DNA of 64,000 nucleotides. It comes from Aspergillus flavus (taxonomy: Eukaryota > Ascomycota > Eurotiomycetes > Eurotiales > Aspergillaceae). The stretch is from the NCBI RefSeq assembly GCF_009017415.1, contig NC_092407.1, positions 62,001 through 126,000 of the forward strand, written 5' to 3'. This document shows, piece by piece, positions 10,027 to 22,851 of this stretch; position 1 is the first letter of the stretch, and every line of letters begins with the position of its first letter. The notes beneath the pieces are model-generated. The model had not been told where the DNA came from, did not search any database, and worked only from the letters and a program-made list of their open reading frames with translations. The position numbers and the translations under genes were made by a program.

Positions 10027-12081
10027 TTAAGTAAATCGCCAGGCGCAGGCATACGGTTGGGCAAACCTGGTGATACGATGCGCACGTACTTTAACAATCG
10101 CCTGCCCGGAAGGAATATTGGTCCAAGTGACTTGTTCCACATTGTTGACTCTGTCATAGCCCTGGCTCACACCCATATTGCCATGCCGCTCACGTCCATT
10201 CGCGGTAACAATAAGGTCAAGGTCGTTTTGAAGACATGGGCCTGGGGGGTCCGTCCACACAAGGGTAACCTTCAGCTCACTATTTCCATTGGCGATTGTG
10301 ATTCGAAAGACATCATTTTCATCACCTTGTTCAAGAGGGCCGCCCTCAGCATACTCCTTATCATTAACTGGCCGAAGAATAACTGAATTAGCGAGATTGA
10401 CCCGACCCCAGCCAGAGTTTGGGTTTGGAGATTGGCCAGCCTCCGGGGGGTTGTATTGGCCAGTTAATTCAACCGCGCCGTTGATCAACAGAGCTTTTAT
10501 CAGCGCGGCGCTCGGTTCGTGCTCCCCATTATTCACGAGAGTCTCCCGTAAGACTGCCGCACAGCTAGCCACCAGAGGGGTGGCCATGCTGGTGCCACCT
10601 AGGTATACCCAATCCCCGTTCGCAGCTCCCCATATATTGGCTGGATCTAGATGGCAGCGCCGGGAACGCGTAGACAGTATACTAGTACCCGGCGCCACGA
10701 CATCTGGCTTGATCCTGCCCTCTTTTGTCGGGCCGCGGCTGCTAAAGGCAGCCATACCATTTGGGTTGTTCGCAATGGAGTCATTGCGGATCGGTGGGGA
10801 CGGGTAGTCAAACGGCCAAACACTATGATACGTTCTCGGATTATTCCGGTTACTCTCACTGGCACCGACTGTCACGCAGTTCTTTGCAGCAGCATGTGCG
10901 CCAATCTGGGCGAGGTCGATGATTCCATTGGCCGGGGAGTTATCAATCCCGTCATTCCCAGCCGCAAAACAAATCACCATGCTCGGATGGTTCCAAACAA
11001 AGTTATCAATCTCTGCCGAGCTGTTGTCGTATGGGAGTTGGGAACCAGTCCAAACATATCCCCAGGAATTCGTATGAATTCGAGCATGATGTTCCTGATA
11101 TGGTCCGAGGAAAAGAGATTCCAAGTTGGTCGGGATGCCGCCAAGGCCATTCCTCTCGTCCAATAAAGACTGGACCACCAGGGAGGCTCTCGAAGCTGGG
11201 GACTCTATTGTGGCCCCATTGTAATCATCATTCCCAACGACTGATCCGCACACATGTGTGCCATGTCCGTCTGGGTCGTCGGTCCTATTTTGCCGACCCA
11301 AAGCATATAGGTGTTGAACCTTAACTCGACCCGAAGGGCCACTGGGGGGGTCTTTGAATGCTGGAAGCGTTAAACCCGGATTGGTAGATCCTTGATCATA
11401 GCCCGTATCTGCCACGGCAATCACCTGTCCTAAGCCCTTGTATTGTATTCTATTCAGGTTAATATCTGCATCCATGATATTTCGTGCTTGATCATTGTAC
11501 AGTTTTGTTTGGTGAACCTCGTGAATCGCTTTGATGATGTCAAGCGCAGCTAGATGGTCTAGATATTGCTCTTGGACCTGAAGCCTGATCTTGTTCCCTC
11601 TGGCGTTGATAATATCAAAATCAACATGTGCGGCTTTCGCAATAGAAGATTTATTATCTGGGTCAGCCACATCGATCCCCTCGTGGAGAATTAGATCCAC
11701 AGTCCGTAAAGTCCTGGTGTGCGGTGCGCCAACTAAGTTTGGAGCATCCGCCTCCGAGGGATTTACTTGTCTTTTCAAACGAGGGGGAAGAACAAAGAGC
11801 TGAGGATAAATATTCGCCCACTTAACAAAATCTAGGCGCCGAACAGGGGTCAAATCCGCTGCTTTAAACCCGCACAAGTATGTGTTTTCGGAGACATACT
11901 CATGGATCTCGACGCCTAAATCCCGGAGCTGGCTCTTCTGGCTGATGGAGGGGTGTTGAACAGTTTGGATTAAGATATAATCTGACGAGGAAGCATCAGG
12001 CTTATAAATCCCATGGGCCTGCAAGGCAGCTTGTTGCACCGCGGGATCTAGCGAATTGCCATTAATGGTAATAACAGACAT
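10027..12081 (-). CDS. Subtilisin-family (S8) serine protease, KP-43-like
   Basis: Single-exon, 684-residue serine endopeptidase. The triad is visible: Asp225 in VADTG, His273 in DGHGTHV and Ser498 in GGTSMATP, with the oxyanion-hole Asn376 in AAGND and the DVVAPG motif at 460-465. A 200-residue N-terminal region precedes the catalytic domain, and a C-terminal beta-sandwich follows (VTLVWTDPPG at 605-614, NDLDLIV at 619-625). This order resembles bacterial alkaline proteases of the KP-43 type rather than secreted fungal proteinase K or oryzin. No signal peptide is visible at the N-terminus, so it is either intracellular or exported unconventionally. A TATA-like box lies about 100 bp upstream. 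No introns and bacterial-like architecture leave open an ancient horizontal origin (inference). Confidence 0.88.
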   Translation of the reverse strand: MSVITINGNSLDPAVQQAALQAHGIYKPDASSSDYILIQTVQHPSISQKSQLRDLGVEIHEYVSENTYLCGFKAADLTPVRRLDFVKWANIYPQLFVLPPRLKRQVNPSEADAPNLVGAPHTRTLRTVDLILHEGIDVADPDNKSSIAKAAHVDFDIINARGNKIRLQVQEQYLDHLAALDIIKAIHEVHQTKLYNDQARNIMDADINLNRIQYKGLGQVIAVADTGYDQGSTNPGLTLPAFKDPPSGPSGRVKVQHLYALGRQNRTDDPDGHGTHVCGSVVGNDDYNGATIESPASRASLVVQSLLDERNGLGGIPTNLESLFLGPYQEHHARIHTNSWGYVWTGSQLPYDNSSAEIDNFVWNHPSMVICFAAGNDGIDNSPANGIIDLAQIGAHAAAKNCVTVGASESNRNNPRTYHSVWPFDYPSPPIRNDSIANNPNGMAAFSSRGPTKEGRIKPDVVAPGTSILSTRSRRCHLDPANIWGAANGDWVYLGGTSMATPLVASCAAVLRETLVNNGEHEPSAALIKALLINGAVELTGQYNPPEAGQSPNPNSGWGRVNLANSVILRPVNDKEYAEGGPLEQGDENDVFRITIANGNSELKVTLVWTDPPGPCLQNDLDLIVTANGRERHGNMGVSQGYDRVNNVEQVTWTNIPSGQAIVKVRAHRITRFAQPYACAWRFT

Positions 12082-12178
12082 GATGTGATCCTCGTAGTCC
12101 GATTTCAGGTGGTGATTAAGAATACAAATTGAATTGTAAGCTAACAGAAATCATGTTGACCACGAGGATAAGATGATC

Positions 12179-12188
12179 CTTATATAGA
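12179..12188 (-). promoter_or_regulatory. TATA-like box of the subtilisin gene
   Basis: On the minus strand TCTATATAAGG reads about 100 bp upstream of the protease ATG, a reasonable distance for a fungal TATA element. Confidence 0.4.
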
Positions 12189-13559
12189 CAGAAATGCCGT
12201 CGTCCCTTGTGGACTGTGAGAAGTGAAGGACGTCCATGTCACGAACAACCTCAATAGCTTGCTCAACCTTGAATGATCACGCATTCATGGTACGTCCTAT
12301 ACGATTTCTTTTTTCCTAGTCTCATGAGTGCGTATGAAGGTCACAAGCATCGTGATATCGCAAATCATTAGATTGGGTCAGTCGCCCGGGCCCAGCCCCG
12401 GATCGGAACGAACAGCCGCCGTTTGCGGACAACAATGGAGCACTTTCCATGGAACGGGCGACAGCAAGATTAAAATTAACCTTATTTCTTAGCGTGGACA
12501 TGACACAAACGCCTTGGCATCAGAAATGAGGAGTAACATGACTATACATGTTCGTGACAATCAACTACCCTGCGATGGATGCAGTCCGTGCGCCACGAGT
12601 GGCCTGACTGAAGGAAGATGTTCGACACCTACCCCGTGAGATGATACACTGCCCAGAAATGTTAAAGCTGTGCTGGAACTAGAAATTTAAAAGATAATGA
12701 TTTCCACTCTCTTAGCTACTGACATTATACTTCCAACCACAGATTATCTTACCGACAGGTCATCCCCTATCATCTTATTTGTATCGACAGTGGGTGATCT
12801 AGAACACGTATTGCCTTTCACAAAGTCAATTTCACCCATAGGAGCTTCTGTTGGTGAGAAACATGTAAATCAGTCTCGGTCTCTCCAATCCCGATTGCCT
12901 TCTCCTCAATGTAACAGAAATTGCCAATGGCCTAGATGCAAACGGCCAGATCTATCTATAATATAAAAGATCTGGTTCTAGGGTATTACGCAGGGCTGAA
13001 AGTCTCTAGATATCGAATAGCGGCCATAGCAACTGATGGTACTAATGTAATGGAGTTAGCTGAGCCTTGCCAATCCCTGAGTAGCTTGAAAGTTCTACCA
13101 TGGCTAGTTGCCAGAGATTATGAAGGACTATTTTCAAATTTTCTTTTGGCGTCATGCCACTATTTTCTGTAATAATGATTCGTTCCTAACCAGATTGGAG
13201 TGACGCCCAGGTGATTCTCTACCCTATGATGTCTGAATTGCCTTTTCGAAACCTTTTCGATCGTTGTCATGATGGCCAAGAGAGAGATCAAAGTTTAATC
13301 AATCAACGGGGGAGTTAATCGGCTGAGTACATGGTAGACTACTGCTATATTAGAAGAAAGAAGTTAAAGAGAGGTTGCGATCTTCATAACGGTACTGGTT
13401 CTAGATCAGTTATAAATATGGGTGTCGAATAGCGCATACTCGTCCTGTTTCATAGATTCCAGTATGTATCTCTTGTTATTAGAGTTCTCCGAAAGCGAAG
13501 ATATGCCGGAATAACGCGATGATTGTCGAAAATACCTCTGCTAGGTAATGGTGCTGCTA
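12189..13559. other. Gene-free stretch
   Basis: Only short open frames without codon-use or family signal are present. The sequence is of ordinary composition until about 13550, where it changes abruptly into AT-saturated DNA. Confidence 0.5.
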
Positions 13560-13792
13560 GAAATTTTAATTTTAATAATTTTAATTATTAAATATATTTT
13601 TAATTAAATAATTTATTTCTAGAGCTAACTAACTATTTTAATTAATTAAATAAAAATTAAAATTATAATAAATATTAATACTAGACTACTAATACTAGAG
13701 CTAATAACTATATTTTTTCTATTTATTTTTAAAATTATATTATTATTTTTAATTTTAAATATAGTTTAATTTATATAGAATAATAATTAATA
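13560..13792. mobile_element. Internal 3' remnant of outer LTR retrotransposon
   Basis: AT-saturated sequence whose last 60 bp or so (up to 13792) match the segment just before the right LTR of the inner element (about 21595-21654), allowing for C-to-T and G-to-A changes. It is therefore the internal end of a second copy of the same family, truncated on its left side. All coding capacity is gone. Confidence 0.7.
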
Positions 13793-14347
13793 TATTATAT
13801 CTAGAGCTTTATTATTAAGTTTAAGATTAATTAATAAACTATATTTTAAAAATTATTAATCTAAAATTATTCTTTAATCTCTATTATTATTAGATTATAA
13901 TTTTAGAAAGATAGAAAATACTATAAAATTTCTATTAATACTAGATTATTATTATTATAAAGATATAATAAATATAATACTATTATTAATATTAGATTTA
14001 AATCTAAAAAATTAGATCTGTTAAATATATATATCTAATAGTTAAAAAAGTATAAATAAATTAAAACTAGTTTTATTATTAAAGATAACTTTATAATAAC
14101 TAAATAGATTAATTATAAAAAATTAAATTAAATATATAAATAAATATTCTTATATATCTCTATTTATTATATTACTATTATAATATATATAATTTTATTA
14201 TAATAGCTAGTATTAATATTCTTAGCTTTTTCTAAATAATTACTAAATAAATAATTTTAAGAATATTTTCTATCTAGAAGTTGGCTATTATTATTCTATT
14301 ATTATTCTATTTTATATATCCGCCTTTAATAAGATATACTAGACAAG
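13793..14347. repeat. LTR of outer retrotransposon, split by inner element
   Basis: It aligns along its length with the two LTRs of the inner element (14348-15016, 21655-22323), but lacks about 100 bp in the middle. It stops at CTAGACAAG (14339-14347), exactly where the inner element starts. The missing LTR end, GGTCTATAACA, is found at 22329-22339 on the other side of the inner element. Heavily RIP-mutated. Confidence 0.85.
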
Positions 14348-15016
14348 TGTTACGCCCGGGGCTTTGTTATTAAGTCTAAGACCAGTTAGTGGACCACGTT
14401 TTGAGGGTTACTAATCTGAAGTTGTTCTTTAATCTCTATTGTTATTAGATTTTAGTTTGGAAAAGATAGGAGTTATTATAAGATTTTTGTTAATATTAGA
14501 TTATTATTGATACTAGACTATTATTATTATAGAGATATAATTAATATAAAACTACTATTATTACTAGATTTAAGTCTAAAGAGCTAGATTTATTAAATAT
14601 ATATATCTAATAGTTAGAAGAGTATAAATAAATTAAGATTAATTTTTATTACTAAAAGTAACTTTATAATAATAATATATATTAATTATAAAGAATTAAA
14701 CTAAGTATATAAATAAATATTTTTATATATTTTTACTTATTATATTACTACTATAACTTTTTATATTAATAATATAATATATTTTATTAGTACTATAAGC
14801 TTATTGTATTACTAATATATTTAATTATATTATTATTATAATATATATAATTTTATTATAGTAGTTGGTATTAATATCTATAGTTTTTTTTAAATAATTA
14901 TTAAATAAATAATTTATTAAATATTTTCTATTTAGAAATTAGCTATTATTATTTTATTGTTATTCTATTTTATATATCTATTTTTAATAAGATATATTAA
15001 ATAAAAGTCTATAATA
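14348..15016. repeat. Left LTR of inner retrotransposon (669 bp)
   Basis: Starts TGTTACGCCCGGGG and ends in ATAATA, a transition-mutated GTAACA. It matches 21655-22323 along its full length, with differences mainly C/T and G/A. The first 130 bp keep many G and C bases, while the rest is strongly AT-converted. Confidence 0.9.
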
Positions 15017-18000
15017 TTATTTTTTTTTTTTTAGACTTTTATTTTTAAAAGTATAAAGTTATAGTCTTATCTAGATAAGAGATATTTATTTTTAACTTTT
15101 TTTTTATCTATATTCTAACTATATTTTTTAATTTTATCTATAAATCCAAGTTTTACTAGTAAATTAAAAATAAAAGATTTTAGATAGTATTTTTTTATAA
15201 ATATTATATTTATTTTTATTATTCTTATATTAAATCTAAAAATTCTAGTTATTATAGCGAGTGTATAAAAGTAAATAGTATTTTTTATAAAATATTTAAA
15301 TTTTTTTTTTTTAATATTAAGTAGAAACGGCTCGTGAAAGTCTAAAATATTATTAAGAAAAAGAAAAAGATTATTTTAGTAAAGTTTTTTTATTTATAAA
15401 AATAAAAATAGTTATTATAAAAATATATAGATAATTTTATTACGTATAATATTAAAAAAATTAAAAAATTTAAGAAATTTAAATATTAAAAGTAAAAAAA
15501 GTATAAAATATAGAAAAAATTATACTATTAAAAAATTATAGTTTTCTATTTTAAAGCTAGTATATTAAATAGTAATATTTAATTAGCTATAGTTTCTAGA
15601 TTAGATTTTAGTTTAATTTAGTTAATAAATAATTTTTTTTTTTAGATAAATTTTAATTTTTTTATTAATAATACTATTAAACTAGTTAATAGTAGTCTAT
15701 TAAATTTTTAATAGATTTCTATAAGTTTTTTAAAATATTATAACTTTTCTATTTTATTAGATAATATAGTTTTCTATTAATTTATTTATATTTTAGTATT
15801 TTTTTAATTTTATATTCTATTTTTTTTTATTAAGTTTAATATTTTTAATAATTTTAGCTTTTTCTAGTATAGATTTTAATAATAAGATATAAAATATAGA
15901 ATATATCTTTTTTATTAAATTTAGTAGTTTTAATTAATAGTTAATATTATTAATTTATTTTTTAATTTTAAATAATCTAATTTTTTAATAGTTAAGTTTT
16001 AAACTTAGTCGCTTTATTTTAATATTTTTATAAAGTAGAAATATTTTTTTTTTTTTTTTAAAATAGATCTCTTTTTATAGTATTAATTATAGTATATTAT
16101 TATATAATAATTAAAAAATTTAATATTTAAGAATAATTAATTATATAAGCTTTTTAATTTTTTAACTATTTTAATTATTTTTTTAATAATAGATTATTTA
16201 TTTTTTAGTTTATTTATTATTTTAATATAGTATTTATAATTTATATAAAAAAGTATTATTTCTATTATTAAATATTCTGTGTTATTATATATAAACTATA
16301 CTATTAATAATAGATTTATTTAATTATTCTATTAATAATTAATATAGTATTGTAAATATTGTTTAATTATTTAGTTTATTTTTTCTATTTAATTATTTCT
16401 TTATAGATAATATATTATAGTTAATTTTTAATTTATTTTTATTAGATCTATAAATAATTACTAAAATTTTAATATAAATAATTTATTTTAATTTAATATA
16501 ATCTTTTCTAATATTCTATAATAAATAAAGATATAATTAATAAGTAGATATATAAGATATACTATATTAAGTATTAATTTATTTAGTATTAAATAAATAT
16601 ATTTAATAAATTAATCTATTATTATTATTATTATATTCTATTTTTTTAATTTAGATAGTAATTTTATAAAATTAATTATAATCTATTTTTAAAATTTTAA
16701 AAATATATCTAATAATTATATAAATCTATATAATTTATATTTTATTAGCTTATTTTTAATATATATTTTATATTTATTAATATATTTTTTAATTTATTTT
16801 ACTATATTTAAAAAATAGTAGTTTTTTATAATCTATTTTAATATTTTCTCGATTTTAAAGTATTTTTATATTAGGTTGTTATAATATTTTTAAATAATTA
16901 TATTCTATAGTTTTTAAGAAATTTAAATAAGATTTTAATAGTATATAATTTTATTTTTATTTTTAGTAAATAGATTATTATTTATTTTAAATTTTTATAT
17001 AAATATTTTATTTTTTTTATTTACTTTCGCGATAAGATATTAAGTAGAGTTTTTAATTTTTATAATTATTACTATAAATATTTATTTATTATATTTAATT
17101 AATCTATTTTTATACTATTTTAATATTATAGTTTTAATTATTTTTTTTTTAATTTTATAATTAGATCTTTAGCTTAAAATATTAATTTAGTTGTTTTTTA
17201 ATTTTTTATAATATTTAATTCTAAAATTATATTATAATAGTATTTTAGTCTATTTTATTTATTTTTATATAAGCTTTTTTATAGTTATAAAATATATTAG
17301 ATTTTTATAATTTAATTTTATAATAATCTAGTATTATATTTTTTTTAGATAAATTCTCTATTTTTTAAATATTAATACTATAGCTAATAATTCTTTATTA
17401 TAGATATTATAGTTTAATTTTACTTAAACTAGTTTTCTAGATTTAAATATTATTAATTATAGCTTTTTATTTAATTTTATTTATATTATTTATATATTAA
17501 TTATATAGTTAAATATATTAATTTTAATAATAGTTTACTTAGCTAGATTATATTATACTAAAATTAGTATAATAGTAATTATTTTTTTTATTTTATTAAA
17601 TATATTTTAATATTTATTTATTTATTTTTATTATTTTAATTTTTTAAATAAGTTAAAAAGTAGTGCTAGTCTATACACGTATTAATTAATAAATTTTTAA
17701 TAATAGTTTAGTAATTTAATAAATTATTATAATTTTTTAAGATTAATTAGTTTTAGCTATTCTTAAATAGCTTTTATTTTTTTTTTTTCTATTTATATTT
17801 CTTTAGTAGATATCTAATATTTTAAAAACTTGGTTTTTTAAATATAGAATTTATATTTTTTTAATTTAAACTATATTTCTATTTTCTATAGCTTTTTTAA
17901 AATTACTTAGATATATTAAATATATTTTTTAAAATTATATAAAAAGATTAGAATATTATTTAGATATATAATAATAAATATATTAAGAATTTTTTCTAGT

Positions 18001-21000
18001 ACTTTATTAATAAATCTTTAAAATAATATTAATATATTAATAAATTTAAAAAATATAATTAAATATTTAAAATATTTATATTTTATTTAAAATATAGTTT
18101 TTTATTTTTTATTTTCTATAATTCTAAGATAATAGTATATATCTATAATATTAAATTTTATAAACTATTTTATTTTTTTTATTTTATTTTATATTTTTAT
18201 AATAAATAGTAATAGATATTTATTTTTAATTATAATATTATTTAATAGTTAATAGTTAATATATAGTTATAATTTCTTTTTTTTTTTAAATATAAATAAT
18301 ATATTATATTTTATTAGATTTTTTAATAATTAAATTTATTTTTTTTTAAGTCTATTTTTAATATATTTTTTTAAAGTTTATAATTTTTTTTCTAATATTA
18401 AATAAATTTATTTATATATTATCTTTTTTTTTTTTTAAATAGAGATAGTATAATTGTATAATCTATACTTTAATAACTTATTTATTTATAGCTATTTAAA
18501 TAGTTCTTAGAATTTTTAATATTTTTTAGATAGATTTAACTATTTTGTGGAGTTAACTATTAATTTTTAAAAATCTAAAAGTATTTAAAAGTTGCTATTT
18601 AATTTTAATAATATTTAATTTATTTTTAATAAAGAGTATTATTTCTTTTCTAATCTATTTTTTAATATTATAATTTTTAGTTATTTTTATTTATTAGTAG
18701 ATATCTATTCTATTAGTTTAGTTAATTATTTCTTTTTTAAATATTAGATTATTATTATAATTATATTTTTTATAAAATTTTTTTTTATAGTATTTTAATT
18801 ATATTATTTAATTCTTTTACTATTAATATATTTACTAGTAAAAATACGGGTACTATATTTTATATATAGTTTTTTTAAATAATAGTAATTATTTAAATAG
18901 AATATTTTTTATTTTTAATCTATTATTAAATTATAATCTTTAAGCTATAAGATCTTTAATACTATATTATATTTATTTTTTAAAAATATAATATTAAAGA
19001 CTATATTTTTAATATATTATTTTATAGCTATAGTAATAGATATTATTTTAATTAAGACTTAACTAGTTTCTAATTTCTAGCTATTTAGTCTAAATAAAAA
19101 TTTAATATTTTTTTTTTATTATTCTTTAATCTTTATATTTTTTTAATATTTTAGTAATATAAAGTTATTTATTATATTTAAGTCTATTATTATTTATACT
19201 AGTTTTCTATTAATAGTAATAATTATAGTAATATATTTTTTTTATTTAATTATAGTAAATATTTTTTAATTTATATTATTTTATAGTTAAAAATATACTA
19301 TTTATTTCTAGATTTAATAGTAATTATAATTATTATTAAAATATACTATTTAAAAGTAATAATTTATATTAATTCTATTATATAGTAATAATATTTATAT
19401 TTTTTTAATTAATAATATATTTTTTTATATCTTTTTTTTACTTTATCTAGATTAATAAATTTAAGTTCTCTATAGTATTTAAATCTATCTATACTATATA
19501 TTTTATATATAATTAAATATTTATTATATTATTAATAATATTTATTTTAATTTTTAATATTTAAGTTCTAGTATTTATAATTTTAATATAAATATTATTC
19601 TATTAATATTTTAAATAATTATAAAAATTTTATAGAATTTTATATTATTTTATTAATTATATTATTGATTTAATTAATAAGAATCTTTTATTTTTATAGT
19701 AGTTTAATTTTAATTTATTATATTTAATATAGCTTTAATACTAGTATTCTTTATTTTAATAATATTATTTTTTATAATATATTAATAAATACTATAATTT
19801 ATTAATATATATTTTTATTTTTATTTTAGAGATTTTCTAGTATTTTAGATATTTTAAAAAGTCTCTTTATATTAAAATTATAGCTAATCTATTAAATACT
19901 ATACTTTTTATTTAAAAAATTAATTTTAATTAAAATTTAATTTAATTAATTAGTATTTAAAATAGATTTATTATATTAATTAATATTATTAAAATTATTT
20001 ACTCTATAGATCAGTGTATATTTTATATATTTTTTAATTAATTTTATAATAGTTTTATACTATAATTTATTATTAATTTATTTAAATTTATTAGTTTTAT
20101 TATTTATATAGTTAGCTAATTTATTAATTTTATATTTATTAAATTAATTATACTATTATTTAATAGTATTCTATAAATTACTTTAATTTTAATTAATATA
20201 TAGCTATATAGTTTAATTAATATAAATAATAAATTAATTTAGTATAATTTAATTATTATTATTTAGTTTATTTTCTTTATATTATTTTATTTTTTTTATT
20301 AATAAATCTATATTAATATTAAGCTATATAACTTTAATTTCTTTACTAATCTTATTTATATTTAGATTTTTAATTTTAATAGTATAGTAAGCTTTTTTAA
20401 TTTTATTATATAGTTTACTATTTTCTATAGTAGTATTAAATTACGCGAATCTTATTTTTTTTAATAATTCTATTTTATTCTTTATAATATTTATTTATTA
20501 AGACTTTTAATTTAATTAATAATTATTTTTTTTTATTAATAGTTTTTTAATATATATTTTATTTTTCTATAGTTATAATAAAATTTTTTATATTTTTAAT
20601 ATTTTTATTTCTTTTAGAAGATATCTTTTAATTAGTCTTATTTTTTAGTAGTATCTAACTCTATAGATTTTAGTTTATAAAAATTATTATATTTAGTATT
20701 TATATATTTTTACTAATTATTTAATTTATATTATTTTTTTAATTAATAATTATTTTTTTTCTAGATTTTATTATTCTATTTTTCTATAAATTATTTATAA
20801 TAGCGATTATTTATTTTAATAGTAAAGTTAATTATTTTATTAAGTATTACTAGTTTATTAATTTATATAAACTTATTTTTTACATATTTTTTAAGACTAT
20901 TAATAAAGATTAATATATAGATCTTTTTATTTTAGTTTATTCTAGATATAATCTACTAAAATTCTATTATATAGATTAATATATTATTTTATTAATTATT

Positions 21001-21654
21001 TTAATTTATATTTTGCTATTACTTTAATATTAATATTTTTAAAAATCTATTTAAAATATTTATATAGATTTTCTAAATTAATAAATAATTTTTTTATAAT
21101 ATTTAATTAATTATTTAGTATAATTTTATAATATTCTTAGATATATAGTTTAAACTAGTTCTATACTATTTTATATAAATAAATAAATATAAAAATAATC
21201 TTATTAATTTTATTAATAAGATTTTTTCTATTTATATAAATGTATATATTTATTTATATTAGAAATATTTATAATTTTAAGTAAATTTTATTAAAAGACT
21301 TAGCTTTTAGTAGTTTTATTTTTTTAATTATATTTTTAGATATTAATATTCTAATCTAAGTATAAAGCTAAATAATATAATTCTATTATTTATTTTAGAT
21401 TTATTTAGCTTTTTTAAGCTATATTTTAAAATTTTTAATTTTTTAATTTTTTTTTTTAGTATTATTAATAAGCTGGATAATTATATTTTTTATTTACTTT
21501 AGTTATTTTTTTATAGTTATTTTGTTTTTAGAATTAGTTTCTATTAATAGAGTATTCTTAACTGAAGTCTTCTTACTACTAGATAACTAAGAAGATATAT
21601 TATTATTATTTTAAGTCTAAATATAGTTTAATTTATATAGACTAGTAATTAATA

Positions 21655-22323
21655 TATTATATTTAGGGCTTTATTATTAAGTCTAAGACTAGTTAGTAAA
21701 CTATATTTTGAGAGTTATTAATCTAAAGTTATTTTTTAATTTTTATTATTATTAGATTTTGGTCTAGAGAAGATAAAAGTTGTTATAAGACTTTTGTTAA
21801 TACTAGACTACTGTTAATACTAGACTACTGTTATTATAGAAATATAGTTAATATAAGACTACTATTATTACTAGACTTAAGTCTAAAGAGTTAGGCCTAT
21901 TAAGTATATATATCTAATAGTTAAAAAAGTATAAATAAGTTAAGACTAGTTTTTACTATTAAAAATAACTCTATAGTAATAATATATATTAATTATAAAA
22001 AATTAAACTAAGTATATAAATAAATATTTTTATATATTTTTATTTATTATATTATTATTATAATTTTTTATATTAGTAATATAATATATTTTATTAATAC
22101 TATAAGCTTATTATATTATTAATATATTTAATTATATTATTACTATAATATATATAACTTTATTATAGTAACTAGTATTAGTATCTATAGCTTTTTTTGA
22201 ATAATTACTAGATAAATGATTTGTCGGGTGTTTTTTATTTAGGAATTGACTATTGTTATTCTATTATTATTCTGTCTTGTATATCTGCCTTTGATAAGGT
22301 GTGCTAGACAAGGGTCTGTAATA
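21655..22323. repeat. Right LTR of inner retrotransposon (669 bp)
   Basis: Partner of 14348-15016, same length. It begins TATTATATTTAGGG, which is TGTTACGCCCGGGG after C-to-T and G-to-A change. Its outer 130 bp (about 22190-22323) keep normal G and C content, the mirror image of the left LTR. Confidence 0.9.
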
Positions 22324-22328
22324 ACAAG

Positions 22329-22600
22329 GGTCTATAACAAATATTTTATTTTATAATTTAGAAAATAAATCTATAAATAGATTTTATAAGTAATTTAAAT
22401 CTAGAATTATTAAGAATAATCTTTCTATTTGAACTCTTTTAATAAATTATTTATATTATCTATTCTATATAGAGAAAAATATATACTTCTTAGAATCTAT
22501 CTTCTTTACTAGTTTTAATTTAATATTACTATTAACTTAGAACGAGTATTTAGATAATTAATCCTACAAAACCAATAGAATATTAGCAAGGCTGGAAGGC
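22329..22600. mobile_element. Right end of outer LTR and AT-rich flank
   Basis: 22329-22339 is the terminal GGTCTATAACA of the split outer LTR. The following 260 bp remain AT-rich with no recognisable feature, probably further RIP-mutated repeat or spread of mutation into the flank. Composition returns to normal at about 22590. Confidence 0.6.
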
Positions 22601-22851
22601 GCGATTCGACTCAATTACTGAGTTTCTGGATTGATACAGTAGTTGGCTGGACCACCTGGGTACTCGAGATGTACTTCGCCTGCAACGCCACAGAACCGGT
22701 TGTGAAACCGATTGTGAGTCGGACTGTGAGCTTCACTAGGCTGACATCTAGGCTGAATGTCGATCTCCGCCCCCACGTAAACCTCACCACGCGCGTTTTC
22801 TTGCGACGGGACTTTTTCGACTTTCATTCATCAACACGCTGATCAGCCATC

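Larger units (their letters stand above)
14348..22323 (-). mobile_element. RIP-inactivated LTR retrotransposon (inner, 7976 bp)
   Basis: A complete element by structure: two LTRs of identical length (669 bp), terminal TGTTAC..GTAATA (ancestral GTAACA) and a 5-bp target duplication ACAAG at 14343-14347 and 22324-22328. The 6.6-kb interior is almost pure A+T with stops in every frame, and no open frame of useful length survives. The size suits a Ty3/gypsy-type gag-pol element, but the class is not proven because no domain can be read. Orientation is tentatively minus: next to the left LTR (15017-15032) a T-run reads as a purine run on the minus strand, as expected for a polypurine tract. It is inserted in an LTR of an older relative. 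Confidence 0.88.

Noticed and set aside
10651..11166. 171-codon plus-strand frame antisense to the protease
   Set aside because: It lies wholly within the intact subtilisin coding sequence and has no family signal.
13560..22600. Possible centromere or AT-rich isochore
   Set aside because: The LTR pairs, the target duplication and the C/T, G/A differences explain the block as RIP-mutated nested retroelements. A centromere is not excluded but not needed.
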